Source: Draconibacterium mangrovi (lineage in GTDB: Bacteria; Bacteroidota; Bacteroidia; Bacteroidales; Prolixibacteraceae). Taken from it: 64,000 nucleotides of DNA. A program made the translations under genes and the position numbers. The notes under the pieces were generated by a model. It worked only from the letters and a program-made list of their open reading frames with translations, was not told the origin of the DNA and did no database searches. Below are positions 33,605-42,082 of the stretch, in pieces; position 1 is the stretch's first letter, and the number at the start of each line of letters is the position of its first letter. The stretch is taken from positions 372,001 through 436,000 of the forward strand of contig NZ_JAAAGB010000001.1 in assembly GCF_010586825.1 (NCBI RefSeq), read 5' to 3'.

Positions 33605-34725
33605 TGCAGTAACGAAACCATTTTTTCAGCCGCCCGTTTTGAGCATCCCGGTTCGCCCATTAGTTTTTGCATATCGCGGTAATCCGACAAAATTCTGTTA
33701 CGATACTTTTCGTCTCTAAGCAATCGATCCAGTTCTGCTGTTACTTTTTTAATGGTCATATCTTTTTGAAGCAGCTCTTTTACCGCCATTTTTCCTAAAA
33801 TAATATTAGGCAGCGACACCCAGTCAATTTTTAAAACAGCAGCCATAATGTAATGAACCAACACGCCGCCTTCAACTTTGTAAAGCACGGTTTGCGGCAC
33901 ATGAAACAAAGCCGTTTCCAATGCGGCCGTTCCGGAGGCGACCAAGGCCGTATGTGCATTATTCAGCAGATCGTAAGTAGATTCGTAAATCACTTTTATG
34001 TTGCTACCCTCTAAAATTCCGGCATACAACTCTTTGTCGACCGACGAGACACCGGCCAGCACCACCTGGTAATCATTGCGGCCTTCAACAGCCTTTTTCA
34101 TTACCGGCAAGGTTCCTTTAATTTCCTGCACACGGCTTCCGGCCAGTAAGGCAATTATCGGGCGTTCATCTAAATTATTTTTGGTTTTAAAATCAGCTGC
34201 CGACTGTGCTGTTTTTTCAAATTCCTTTATCGAATCGAACAGCGGATTTCCCACATAGTTTACGTCGATGCCGTGCTTTTTGTAAAATTCGGTTTCAAAG
34301 GGAAAAATGGTAAACATTTCATCGACAAAAGCCCGCACCTTTTTAACGCGGTATTCTTTCCAGGCCCACAATTTTGGCGAAATATAATAGTAAACTTTTA
34401 TGTTGTTTTGTTTGGCAAACTCCGCAATCCGCAGGTTAAAGCCGGGATAATCAATCAGTATAAGTACATCGGGTTTATAGCTAAGCAGGTCTGTTTTACA
34501 ATACTCCATGTTGCGTTTTATGGTCCGGATATTCAGAATCACATTCACAAAACCCATAAACGCCATTTCGCGATAGTGTTTTACCAATTCGCCGCCAACT
34601 GCCTGCATTTTATCGCCACCAAAAAAACGAAAATCAGCCTCTTTGTCGGCAACTTTCAGTTCCTTCATCAGGTTTGAACCATGCAAATCGCCCGATGCTT
34701 CGCCAGCTATAATGTAGTACTGCAT
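33601..34725 (-). CDS. lpxB: lipid-A-disaccharide synthase
   Basis: A 374-residue glycosyltransferase (GT19) that joins two acylated glucosamine units in lipid A synthesis. N-terminus YYIIAGEASGDLHGSNLMKE, then RFFGGDKMQAVGGELVKHY and MAFMGFVNVI, PDVLILIDYPGFNLRIAEFA, the nucleotide-sugar region ALLAGSRVQEIKGTLPVM, and ALVASGTAALETALF near 270. Full length. It indicates an LPS-bearing outer membrane. Confidence 0.97.
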   Translation of the reverse strand: MQYYIIAGEASGDLHGSNLMKELKVADKEADFRFFGGDKMQAVGGELVKHYREMAFMGFVNVILNIRTIKRNMEYCKTDLLSYKPDVLILIDYPGFNLRIAEFAKQNNIKVYYYISPKLWAWKEYRVKKVRAFVDEMFTIFPFETEFYKKHGIDVNYVGNPLFDSIKEFEKTAQSAADFKTKNNLDERPIIALLAGSRVQEIKGTLPVMKKAVEGRNDYQVVLAGVSSVDKELYAGILEGSNIKVIYESTYDLLNNAHTALVASGTAALETALFHVPQTVLYKVEGGVLVHYIMAAVLKIDWVSLPNIILGKMAVKELLQKDMTIKKVTAELDRLLRDEKYRNRILSDYRDMQKLMGEPGCSKRAAEKMVSLLQ

Positions 34726-34726
34726 A

Positions 34727-35029
34727 TTAACCTGCTCTTAAAATTAATACCAGTAAGGCATAAAGAATTGTGGCTCCCAACACTCCTCGGGCCGCCTTTT
34801 CGTATTTTAGGTGCAGGAAGATCCAAAAGGCGCCAACATTGGTAAAAACGCACAGGCTGCCAATTTTAACAAGAGCCTGCATGCGCCTCATTCCGGCAAT
34901 GTAATCGAGAAACGACATATCGTTTTCGCCGGTCAGATATACGATAAAAAAAATAATCAGCGGCAAAACCAGTCCGGTTAAAACACCAACTCCTACTTTG
35001 TCGTATTTATTCTGTTTATTTTTTGGCAT
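34727..35029 (-). CDS. small three-helix membrane protein
   Basis: A 100-residue hydrophobic protein with a basic N-terminus (KNKQNKYDK) and three hydrophobic segments (VGVGVLTGLVLPLIIFFIVY; VKIGSLCVFTNVGAFWIFLHL; GVLGATILYALLVLIL). Family not recognised. It lies between lpxB (1-nt gap) and surE (10-nt gap) on the same strand; similar small membrane proteins are common at this place in Bacteroidota, but a link to lipid A is unproven. Confidence 0.78.
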   Translation of the reverse strand: MPKNKQNKYDKVGVGVLTGLVLPLIIFFIVYLTGENDMSFLDYIAGMRRMQALVKIGSLCVFTNVGAFWIFLHLKYEKAARGVLGATILYALLVLILRAG

Positions 35030-35039
35030 AGAAGACGGA

Positions 35040-35813
35040 TTAAAACTTCCACGACTTAATTTGATCCATGGTTTCGTAGCAAGTCATATCAACCCGAACG
35101 GGAACCACGGTGGCAAAATTATTTTCCAATGCAAAAATATCGGTGTCTTCGGTGTCTTCATCCAAATTCTGAAAATATCCCGAAAGCCAGTGGTATTCTC
35201 TTCCGTGTGGATCGGTTCTTTTTTCAAACTCTTCCATCCACTTTCCATGCGCCTGACGACATACTTTTATCCCCTCAGGTTTGCCTTTCGGAATATTCAC
35301 ATTCAAACAGGTAAACGCAGGAATACCATTTTCAATAACACTCTGAAAAACACGGGCTACAACCAGTTTGGCTTTCGAAAAATCTGCCTCTGAACCATAG
35401 TCATCCAGCGAAAAACCGATGGACGGCACACCGTGCAAACCTCCTTCAATGGCAGCTCCCATTGTTCCACTGTAAATTACGCTGATGGATGCATTGGATC
35501 CGTGGTTAATTCCCGACACCACATAATCGGGTGTTCGCTCGAACAAACTGTTAAAACTCAATTTCACACTGTCAACCGGCGTACCGTTACATTTATAGGT
35601 TGGTACACCATGGATCTTCTCCACAGGCACTGCCCGCAGCGGCTGATCAACTGTAATACCACAAGCTTTTCCCGACATGGAAACTTCGGAAGAAATGACC
35701 ACTACATCACCAAAAAATTGCATTACCTCCACCAGTTCACGCAAACCTTTTGCATGAATTCCATCGTCGTTTGTAACCAAAATTAATGGTTTTTCAGAAT
35801 CGTTTTTTTGCAT
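35040..35813 (-). CDS. surE: 5'/3'-nucleotidase SurE
   Basis: A 257-residue acid phosphatase of the SurE family. Metal-binding motif LVTNDDGIHAKGL (about residues 12-24), Ser in EVSMSGKACGIT, and VSGINHGSNASISVIYSG (about 102-119, Asn ligand). Hydrolyses nucleoside monophosphates and short polyphosphates. First gene of a minus-strand operon with a small membrane protein, lpxB and the PH-like gene. A -7 box stands just 5 nt upstream of the ATG, so the mRNA may be leaderless. Confidence 0.97.
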   Translation of the reverse strand: MQKNDSEKPLILVTNDDGIHAKGLRELVEVMQFFGDVVVISSEVSMSGKACGITVDQPLRAVPVEKIHGVPTYKCNGTPVDSVKLSFNSLFERTPDYVVSGINHGSNASISVIYSGTMGAAIEGGLHGVPSIGFSLDDYGSEADFSKAKLVVARVFQSVIENGIPAFTCLNVNIPKGKPEGIKVCRQAHGKWMEEFEKRTDPHGREYHWLSGYFQNLDEDTEDTDIFALENNFATVVPVRVDMTCYETMDQIKSWKF

Positions 35814-35818
35814 GAGAG

Positions 35819-35826
35819 CAAAGATA
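35819..35826 (-). promoter_or_regulatory. -7 box of surE operon, leaderless layout
   Basis: Minus-strand TATCTTTG ends 5 nt before the surE ATG; transcription would start at or next to the start codon. Confidence 0.5.
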
Positions 35827-36009
35827 ATTAGAAATTACTATCTTGTGGCATCAAACCAATTTTATACCAACTATTCTTATATGTCCTTACCCATATGGGA
35901 TTTATGAACATTTTGTACTTAGTATTATTTATATTTTCCGGAGATCGTTGATCGCCAGTTTTTATAAGTCTAAAATAAGTTCGGTCAGAAATATATTCTT
36001 AAAATTTGA

Positions 36010-38439
36010 ATGATGAAATACTTGAAAAAACTCACTGCATTTTGTATTGTTTCCCTCATTTGGTATGGAGCTACGGCCCAGGTAGATATCGAATACCAGA
36101 AACCACCTAAAGAAATTCTGGAATTGATCGATGCTCCGGCGGTTCCTTCAGCATCTTTCGATGCTAAAAACGAAAATATTGTTTTGTTACATCGGAACCA
36201 GTTTAAAAGCATTGCCGAATTATCGGAACCCGAATTACGTTTGGCCGGATTACGAATTAATCCGGTTACCAACATTGGTAGCAGAACGCGTTACTATACG
36301 AACATCTCGTTGATGAAAGTTGGCGAACCAGAGGAAATTAAAGTTAATAATGTACCGGCAAGCGGGCGCCTTGCAAATTTTGCGTGGTCGCCCGACCAAA
36401 GCAAAATGGCTTTTACCAACACTGTTGACGAAGGTGTTGAGTTGTGGATTTTGGATATTAACGAAGCTACATGTAAAAAACTTACCGGTGCAAATCTAAA
36501 CGCCAATATTGGTTCTGCATTTGAATGGTTTGAAGACAACACGAAGTTGCTTGTAAAAATGCTTCCGGCCGACAAAAAACCGTTGATTGACAAATCGACT
36601 GCGATACCAACCGGCCCAAAAGTTTCGGTTAGCGATGGACAAAAAGCGCAAAACCGAACTTATCAGGATTTACTAAAAGACAAAGCCGACGAGTTCAACT
36701 TTAAACAATTAGCTCAGTCGACACTTTACACGGTTGACCTTGAAGGAAACATGTCGGAATGGAAGGAAACCGCCATGTACACCGGCATGAGTTTTTCTCC
36801 TAATGGTGAATATATTCTGATCACGACACTTGGCGAACCATTTTCATACATCGTAACATACAGTCGTTTCCCATCTAAAACAACTATTTACGACAAATCG
36901 GGCAAGCTGGTAAAAGTTATTCGCGATGTGCCGCTTGAGGAAGTACGCCCGAAAGGCTTTATGTCTACCACAAAAGAAATACGTAGCCTACGCTGGCGTG
37001 CCGACAAACCGGCAACTATTTGTTACGTTAAAGCACTTGATGAAGGAGATCCGGCCGTTGAAGTTGATTTCAGAGACGAAGTGTTTACGCTTGATGCCCC
37101 GTTTGAAGGGGAACCAAAATCCATTTTAAAAACCCAACAGCGTTTTGGCAGAATTATCTGGGGAAATGATGCTGTTGCAATTGCCACCGACGAGTGGTGG
37201 AATACACGTAACGAAAAAACATATCTTTTTAACCCGGGCGATGCATCGGTTGAACCGGTTGTTCTTTTCGACCGCAATACAAATGACCGTTATAACGATC
37301 CAGGATCATTTGTTACCACCAAGAACGAGTTAGGAACTTATACGCTCGAAATGGACAAAAACACATTGTATTTAACCGGCCGTGGTTATTCTCCGGAAGG
37401 AATGCGTCCCTTTTTCGATGCCTTTGACCTGAAAACAAAAAAAACAGAACGGCTATGGCGTGCTGATGGAGAAACTACACTCGAAAATATTATTCGTGCT
37501 ATTGATGCCGACAAAGGTGTTCTTTTAACCCGTGTTGAAACCAGCACTCAGTATCCGAATTACTACATCCGGAACATAAAAAAACGTATCGCACCACAGC
37601 CGCTTACTTTCTTTAAAAATCCTTACCAAAGTATTGCCGACATTCACAAAGAGATAATTAACTACAAACGTGAAGATGGTTTGGACTTATCGGGAACGTT
37701 GTATCTGCCTGCCGGTTACGACATGGATAAAAAAGAAAAGCTTCCGATGATAATGTGGGCTTATCCGCGCGAGTACAAGGATAAATTAACTGCAGGTCAG
37801 GTTACTTCGTCGCCACATACATTTACCTACCCGTCGTACGGATCGATTATTTTTTGGGTAACCCGTGGGTATGCAATTCTCGACGATGCTGCGTTTCCAA
37901 TTGTTGGAGAAGGAGATAAAGAGCCCAACGACAGTTTCCGCGAACAATTGGTGGCAAACGCAAAAGCAGCCATTGATGCAGTTGACGAGTTGGGATACAT
38001 CGACCGTGACCGTGTTGCTGTTGGTGGCCACTCATATGGTGCTTTTATGACTGCCAACTTGTTGTCTCATTCCGATCTTTTTGCTGCCGGAATTGCCCGA
38101 AGTGGTGCCTACAACCGCACGCTTACACCATTTGGGTTTCAAAGCGAAGAAAGAACTTATTGGGAGGCACCGGAAGTTTATTACACCATGAGTCCGTTTA
38201 TGCATGCCGATAAAATGAAAACACCACTATTGCTTATTCACGGAATGGCGGATAACAACTCGGGAACTTACCCCATGCAAAGTGAGCGCTATTTTAATGC
38301 TTTAAAAGGACTGGGTGCACCTGTTCGACTGGTTATGTTACCTAAAGAAAGCCACGGTTATTCAGCTCGCGAATCAATTATACACATGCTTTGGGAGCAG
38401 GATCAATGGCTGGAAAAGTATGTAAAAAATAAGAAATAA
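36010..38439 (+). CDS. exported S9 family peptidase (glutamyl-endopeptidase-like)
   Basis: An 809-residue exported serine peptidase. Signal peptide (ending WYGATAQ), N-terminal beta-propeller to about residue 530 (WSPDQSKMAFTN; SFSPNGEYILITT; SLRWRADKPATICYV), then the alpha/beta hydrolase domain: VAVGGHSYGAFM (nucleophile Ser near 680), LLIHGMADNNSGTYPMQSER (Asp) and LPKESHGYSARES (His). The arrangement and WRADG/VSDG-rich propeller recall S9D glutamyl endopeptidases of plastids and cyanobacteria. Two ATG codons in tandem (36010 and 36013); either could be the start. Monocistronic; strong terminator follows. Confidence 0.92.
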   Translation: MMKYLKKLTAFCIVSLIWYGATAQVDIEYQKPPKEILELIDAPAVPSASFDAKNENIVLLHRNQFKSIAELSEPELRLAGLRINPVTNIGSRTRYYTNISLMKVGEPEEIKVNNVPASGRLANFAWSPDQSKMAFTNTVDEGVELWILDINEATCKKLTGANLNANIGSAFEWFEDNTKLLVKMLPADKKPLIDKSTAIPTGPKVSVSDGQKAQNRTYQDLLKDKADEFNFKQLAQSTLYTVDLEGNMSEWKETAMYTGMSFSPNGEYILITTLGEPFSYIVTYSRFPSKTTIYDKSGKLVKVIRDVPLEEVRPKGFMSTTKEIRSLRWRADKPATICYVKALDEGDPAVEVDFRDEVFTLDAPFEGEPKSILKTQQRFGRIIWGNDAVAIATDEWWNTRNEKTYLFNPGDASVEPVVLFDRNTNDRYNDPGSFVTTKNELGTYTLEMDKNTLYLTGRGYSPEGMRPFFDAFDLKTKKTERLWRADGETTLENIIRAIDADKGVLLTRVETSTQYPNYYIRNIKKRIAPQPLTFFKNPYQSIADIHKEIINYKREDGLDLSGTLYLPAGYDMDKKEKLPMIMWAYPREYKDKLTAGQVTSSPHTFTYPSYGSIIFWVTRGYAILDDAAFPIVGEGDKEPNDSFREQLVANAKAAIDAVDELGYIDRDRVAVGGHSYGAFMTANLLSHSDLFAAGIARSGAYNRTLTPFGFQSEERTYWEAPEVYYTMSPFMHADKMKTPLLLIHGMADNNSGTYPMQSERYFNALKGLGAPVRLVMLPKESHGYSARESIIHMLWEQDQWLEKYVKNKK

Positions 38440-38460
38440 AATCACCATAGTGAAAAGAAG

Positions 38461-38496
38461 GCCCGGAATAGTAAAAAGCAATTCCGGGCTTTTTTA
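38461..38496 (+). terminator. terminator after the S9 peptidase gene
   Basis: GCCCGGAAT/ATTCCGGGC (38461-38469 with 38481-38489), 11-nt loop, then TTTTTTT. Located 22 nt after the stop. Confidence 0.88.
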
Positions 38497-38557
38497 TTTC
38501 AAATATCGCTTAACATTTTCTTCAAGCACTTTCAATTTCGAAGATGATATAAAAGCC

Positions 38558-38565
38558 TACCTTTG
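38558..38565 (+). promoter_or_regulatory. -7 box of the aldo/keto reductase gene
   Basis: TACCTTTG, a perfect TAnnTTTG match, 30 nt before the ATG at 38596; a TTTC at 38536 is a weak -33 candidate. Confidence 0.55.
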
Positions 38566-38595
38566 TCGATCGTAGATAAAAAATGATGCATTGTT

Positions 38596-39783
38596 ATGCC
38601 AAAAATTCTGAATAAAAAAGAGGGAATGCAATACCGACGTTTTGGGAAAACCGAAAAGTACCTGAGTACGATAACACTGGGCGGTATGCGTTTTAAGCAT
38701 GGCTGGGACGATCCGCGACGAGACATTCCTGAAGATACATTGGAAGAATGTTTGAATACGGTTCAACTGGCATTGGATGCGGGCATTAACCACATTGAAA
38801 CGGCCTGGGGCTACAAAAAAAGCGAAACCGTTTATGGTAAAGTTTTAAATGAAGAACTGGCCATTCCGCGTACTTCGTACCATTTAATGACCAAAGGAAA
38901 CCCGATGACAGCTGATGCCACCTACGAAATGGTTGAAAACCAGTTACGTGATTTACAAACCGATTACTTCGATTTTTACGGCTGGCACGGAATAAACACC
39001 CCTGAATTGCTGGAACAAAGTTGCAAAAGAGGCGGAGCGGTTGAAGCGCTGCTGAAATTAAAAGAAGAAGGCATAATACAACACGTTGGTTTTAGTACAC
39101 ACGCACCAGTGGAGGTGATTGTGCGTGCCATTGAAACAGGCTTGTTCGATTTTGTGAACCTGCACTACTACTATTTTAACCAGCGAAACCTGGCAGCGGT
39201 ACAAATGGCCCAAGTACACGATATGGGCGTTTTTATTATCTCGCCAAACGATAAAGGAGGCCAGCTGTTTAATGCACCGGACAAGGTAAAAAATGCCACT
39301 TCTCCGTTATCACCCATTCAGTGGAATGCACGTTTTTGTTTAAATAATCCGGCCATCCACACGCTTTCGTTCGGCATAACCGAAAAAGAACATTTTGAGG
39401 AAATGAAAGGCATTTTCCCCACCACATCGCCATGGAGCAAGGCTGATTACGAAACCAAACTAAAACTGGATAGCTTTTTATTCGACGATCCGTATGCCGG
39501 TTTCGAGGGGTTCGAGATGCAAAACGATCCATCGGGAATAAATATACCGGAAGTTTTGCGCTTGCGCCGACTTTGGAAATCGTATGATATGATCGATTTC
39601 GCCAAATACCGCTACAAAACCTTTAATGAAAAAAGCCACTGGTTTCCGGGAGAATTACCCACCCAAGCAAATTTGAACAAAATTGATACGACAAAAATCC
39701 CCGGTCATATTCCGCTAAAAGAATTACTTGCCGAAACTCACCGGGCTTTGTATAAACCTGAATACAAATTAGCTAAAAATTAA
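38596..39783 (+). CDS. aldo/keto reductase
   Basis: A 395-residue AKR-type oxidoreductase. Barrel motifs: RRFGKTEKYLSTITLGGMRF; GINHIETAWGYKKSETVYGK (catalytic Tyr kept, the usual Asp of DTAxxY is Glu here); HLMTKGNP (catalytic Lys); FDFYGWHGIN (His). The C-terminal about 100 residues go beyond the standard barrel (FLFDDPYAGFEGFEMQNDPS) with no Cys cluster, unlike the iron-sulfur AKR group. Cytoplasmic, NADPH expected. Followed 33 nt later by a NIPSNAP gene, likely one transcript. Confidence 0.88.
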   Translation: MPKILNKKEGMQYRRFGKTEKYLSTITLGGMRFKHGWDDPRRDIPEDTLEECLNTVQLALDAGINHIETAWGYKKSETVYGKVLNEELAIPRTSYHLMTKGNPMTADATYEMVENQLRDLQTDYFDFYGWHGINTPELLEQSCKRGGAVEALLKLKEEGIIQHVGFSTHAPVEVIVRAIETGLFDFVNLHYYYFNQRNLAAVQMAQVHDMGVFIISPNDKGGQLFNAPDKVKNATSPLSPIQWNARFCLNNPAIHTLSFGITEKEHFEEMKGIFPTTSPWSKADYETKLKLDSFLFDDPYAGFEGFEMQNDPSGINIPEVLRLRRLWKSYDMIDFAKYRYKTFNEKSHWFPGELPTQANLNKIDTTKIPGHIPLKELLAETHRALYKPEYKLAKN

Positions 39784-39816
39784 TATCTTAGTGCGATAAA
39801 CCAAAAACCGTTAAAA

Positions 39817-40590
39817 ATGAAATCTAAACCAATTCTTTCAATCGCATTTTTTATAATTGCACTGTTTTCTTTTTCACAACTTCTTGCCGGTAACTATTAT
39901 CAAATAAAAGTTTATAGTTTAGACAATCCCGGTCAGGAAGAACGTATTGATAACTACCTTAAAAGCACTTTCATTCAGGCTGCCCACAAGGCAGGAATTG
40001 AAAATATTGGAGTTTTTAAACCCATTGTAACCGATCCTGATTACGGCAAAAAAATATTTGTTCTCATTCCTTTAAACGACCTGAGTGAAATTGAAAAAAT
40101 AGAAGATCAACTCAATCGCTTTGAGTTAAATTCAGAAAGTGTCGCCTACATAAATGCAGCACACGACAATCCGCCATTTACACGCGTTGAGACTATTCTT
40201 TTAAGAGCATTTTCGGAAATGCCAGTCTATCACAAGCCGGTTTTTGATACGCCAAAACAGGAACAGATCTTTCAGATAAGAAGTTATGAAGGGGCCACCG
40301 AAAAACTTTACCAAAAGAAAGTTGAAATGTTTAACGAAGGTGGAGAAGTTGGAATATTTAACGACCTTGGTTTTAACGCTGTGTTTTTTGGCGAAGTTTT
40401 GGCCGGAGCCAATATGCCTAACCTTATTTACATGACTTCGTTTAAAAACATCGAAACGAATAAGGAATTGTGGGATGCATTTCGTGTACATCCTAAATGG
40501 GAGGTATTAAAAAACGATAAAGCTTATGCCAATACAGTTTCGCATATCGACAACTGGTTGTGCCATCCAACCGCTTATTCCGATTTTTAA
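39817..40590 (+). CDS. exported NIPSNAP family protein
   Basis: A 257-residue protein with a signal peptide (FFIIALFSFSQLLAG) and two ferredoxin-like NIPSNAP/dimeric alpha-beta barrel repeats: YYQIKVYSLDNPGQEERIDN (about 27-46) with FIQAAHKAGIENIGVFKPI, and FQIRSYEGATEKLYQKKVEM (about 151-170) with NLIYMTSFKNIETNKELWDA. Typical of Bacteroidota exported NIPSNAP proteins found near polysaccharide or dehydrogenase genes. Function unknown. Confidence 0.88.
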   Translation: MKSKPILSIAFFIIALFSFSQLLAGNYYQIKVYSLDNPGQEERIDNYLKSTFIQAAHKAGIENIGVFKPIVTDPDYGKKIFVLIPLNDLSEIEKIEDQLNRFELNSESVAYINAAHDNPPFTRVETILLRAFSEMPVYHKPVFDTPKQEQIFQIRSYEGATEKLYQKKVEMFNEGGEVGIFNDLGFNAVFFGEVLAGANMPNLIYMTSFKNIETNKELWDAFRVHPKWEVLKNDKAYANTVSHIDNWLCHPTAYSDF

Positions 40591-40681
40591 TTTAATGCTA
40601 AGCGACTCTTAATAATCCTTAAAAATAAGAACCTGTTGTAGCCAACCAAAAACCTGGCTTGCTGTTATATTGAAATAATTT

Positions 40682-40689
40682 TACTTTTG
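40682..40689 (+). promoter_or_regulatory. -7 box with almost no leader, alpha/beta hydrolase gene
   Basis: TACTTTTG ends 4 nt before the ATG at 40694, with CTTG at -33 (20-nt spacer). The transcript would be leaderless or nearly so. Confidence 0.55.
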
Positions 40690-40693
40690 CAGC

Positions 40694-41473
40694 ATGCTTT
40701 ACAACAAAGTGTTTCCACATAAAAGTTCGAAAACCTGGGTGGTGTTTGTACACGGCGCCGGGGGAAGTAATGTTGTGTGGTTTAGGCAACTGCGCGAATT
40801 CAAAAAGCATTTTAATGTGCTGTTGGTAGACCTGCGCGGGCATGGAAAATCGAAAAAAGAATACACCCAGGCTGAAATTTATGCTTTTGATGAAATTGCA
40901 TTGGATGTGATCAAAACAATGGATCATCTGAAGATTGAAAAAGCACATTTGGTAGGCATTTCGTTGGGCTGTATTGTCATTCGCGCCATGGATAAACTGG
41001 CTCCGGGCCGTGCCGAGTCGATTATTTTAGGCGGAGCTGTGGTTCAGTTTAATACACGTATAAACGCACTGGTTTCGGTGGCCAAATTGCTGCAAACGAT
41101 TTTCCCATATATGTGGTTGTATAGAATCAATGCATGGATTCTTATTCCCTATAAAAAAGATATTGCATCGCGTAAATTGTTTATCCGGGAAGCTATTCGT
41201 TTAGGTGAAAAAGAATTTAAGAAATGGCTGCGCATGTCGACCGAAATTAAGGATAATCTGCAAGAGTTTTTGATAAAAGAAGCATCGGCTCCTGTTTTGT
41301 ATCTGATGGGCGACCGCGATCATATGTTTTTACCAACCGTATCGAACCTGGTGAAAAAACACTTTAACTCAAAACTGGAGATTATTAAAAACAGCGGCCA
41401 CGTTTGCAATATCGATCAGCCCGATATTTTTAACGAACGTAGTATTCAGTTTATAAAAAGTATTTCTTCTTAA
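40694..41473 (+). CDS. alpha/beta hydrolase
   Basis: A 259-residue cytoplasmic hydrolase. Oxyanion region VVFVHGAGGSNVVWFRQLRE (about 16-35), strand VLLVDLRGHGKSKK, nucleophile elbow LVGISLGCIV (Ser near 94), acid Asp in YLMGDRDHMFLPT, and His in IKNSGHVCNID. Substrate unknown (esterase, lipase or C-C hydrolase). Single gene, convergent with the hydrogenase operon across a bidirectional terminator. Confidence 0.88.
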   Translation: MLYNKVFPHKSSKTWVVFVHGAGGSNVVWFRQLREFKKHFNVLLVDLRGHGKSKKEYTQAEIYAFDEIALDVIKTMDHLKIEKAHLVGISLGCIVIRAMDKLAPGRAESIILGGAVVQFNTRINALVSVAKLLQTIFPYMWLYRINAWILIPYKKDIASRKLFIREAIRLGEKEFKKWLRMSTEIKDNLQEFLIKEASAPVLYLMGDRDHMFLPTVSNLVKKHFNSKLEIIKNSGHVCNIDQPDIFNERSIQFIKSISS

Positions 41474-41494
41474 TTTCAAACTTCTTATAAAAAA

Positions 41495-41519
41495 TTCCCC
41501 CCGTAAAATACGGAGGGAA
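41495..41519. terminator. bidirectional terminator between hydrolase and hydrogenase operon
   Basis: TTCCCCCCGTA, AAA loop, TACGGAGGGAA (one mismatch), flanked by AAAAAA on the left and AATTT on the right, so it could end transcripts from both strands. Confidence 0.75.
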
Positions 41520-41551
41520 AATTTCAATAGAACAATATTTTATCCAACCGT

Positions 41552-42034
41552 CTAGTGGTTCTTATATTCGGCGATAATCTTTTTTACATCAGTTGGTGCT
41601 ACCCTGCCGTACACTTTTTCGCCAACGGTTACCACCGGAGCCAAACCACAGGCTCCCACGCAGCGCAGGCAGTTAATGGAGAATTTACCATCTTCGGTCG
41701 ACTCACCCACTTCTACTTTCAGCTGACGTTTGAATTCGTTTAATACCTGCTCGGCGCCACGAACATAACAGGCCGTTCCCATACAAATTGAGATTGGATT
41801 TTCGCCTTGTGGGATCATTGTGAAGAAGCTGTAAAAAGTTACAACACCGTACACTTTAGCCACCGAAGTTTTAAGCTCTTTTGCAATTACTTCCTGAACT
41901 TCAGCGGGCAAATAACCCAATTTACTTTGCACCTGGTGCAGCACATTTATCAGCTCGCTTTCTTTATTTTCAAACTCCTTGCAAATATCTTTTATGAGTT
42001 GTACTGTATTCTCTGCTAATTTAATTTTTGGCAT
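41552..42034 (-). CDS. hndA: NuoE-like subunit of bifurcating-type hydrogenase
   Basis: A 160-residue thioredoxin-like [2Fe-2S] protein, last gene of the ten-gene operon. Helical N-terminal part with LIKDICKEFENKESELINVL, then VYGVVTFYSFFTMIPQGENP; cluster ligands in CMGTACYVRGA (about 84-89) and NCLRCVGACGLAPV (about 121-125). Same family as the subunit at 18180-18656 but clearly diverged. Electron relay between the flavoprotein and catalytic subunits. Confidence 0.93.
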   Translation of the reverse strand: MPKIKLAENTVQLIKDICKEFENKESELINVLHQVQSKLGYLPAEVQEVIAKELKTSVAKVYGVVTFYSFFTMIPQGENPISICMGTACYVRGAEQVLNEFKRQLKVEVGESTEDGKFSINCLRCVGACGLAPVVTVGEKVYGRVAPTDVKKIIAEYKNH

Positions 42035-42082
42035 TTTCTTACGTTTTAAAATTTAAACATTCAAAAATTCACGCATACATTT

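Noticed and set aside
38532-38793. Minus-strand frames at the start of the aldo/keto reductase gene
   Set aside because: Shadow frames of a clear plus-strand gene with catalytic motifs.
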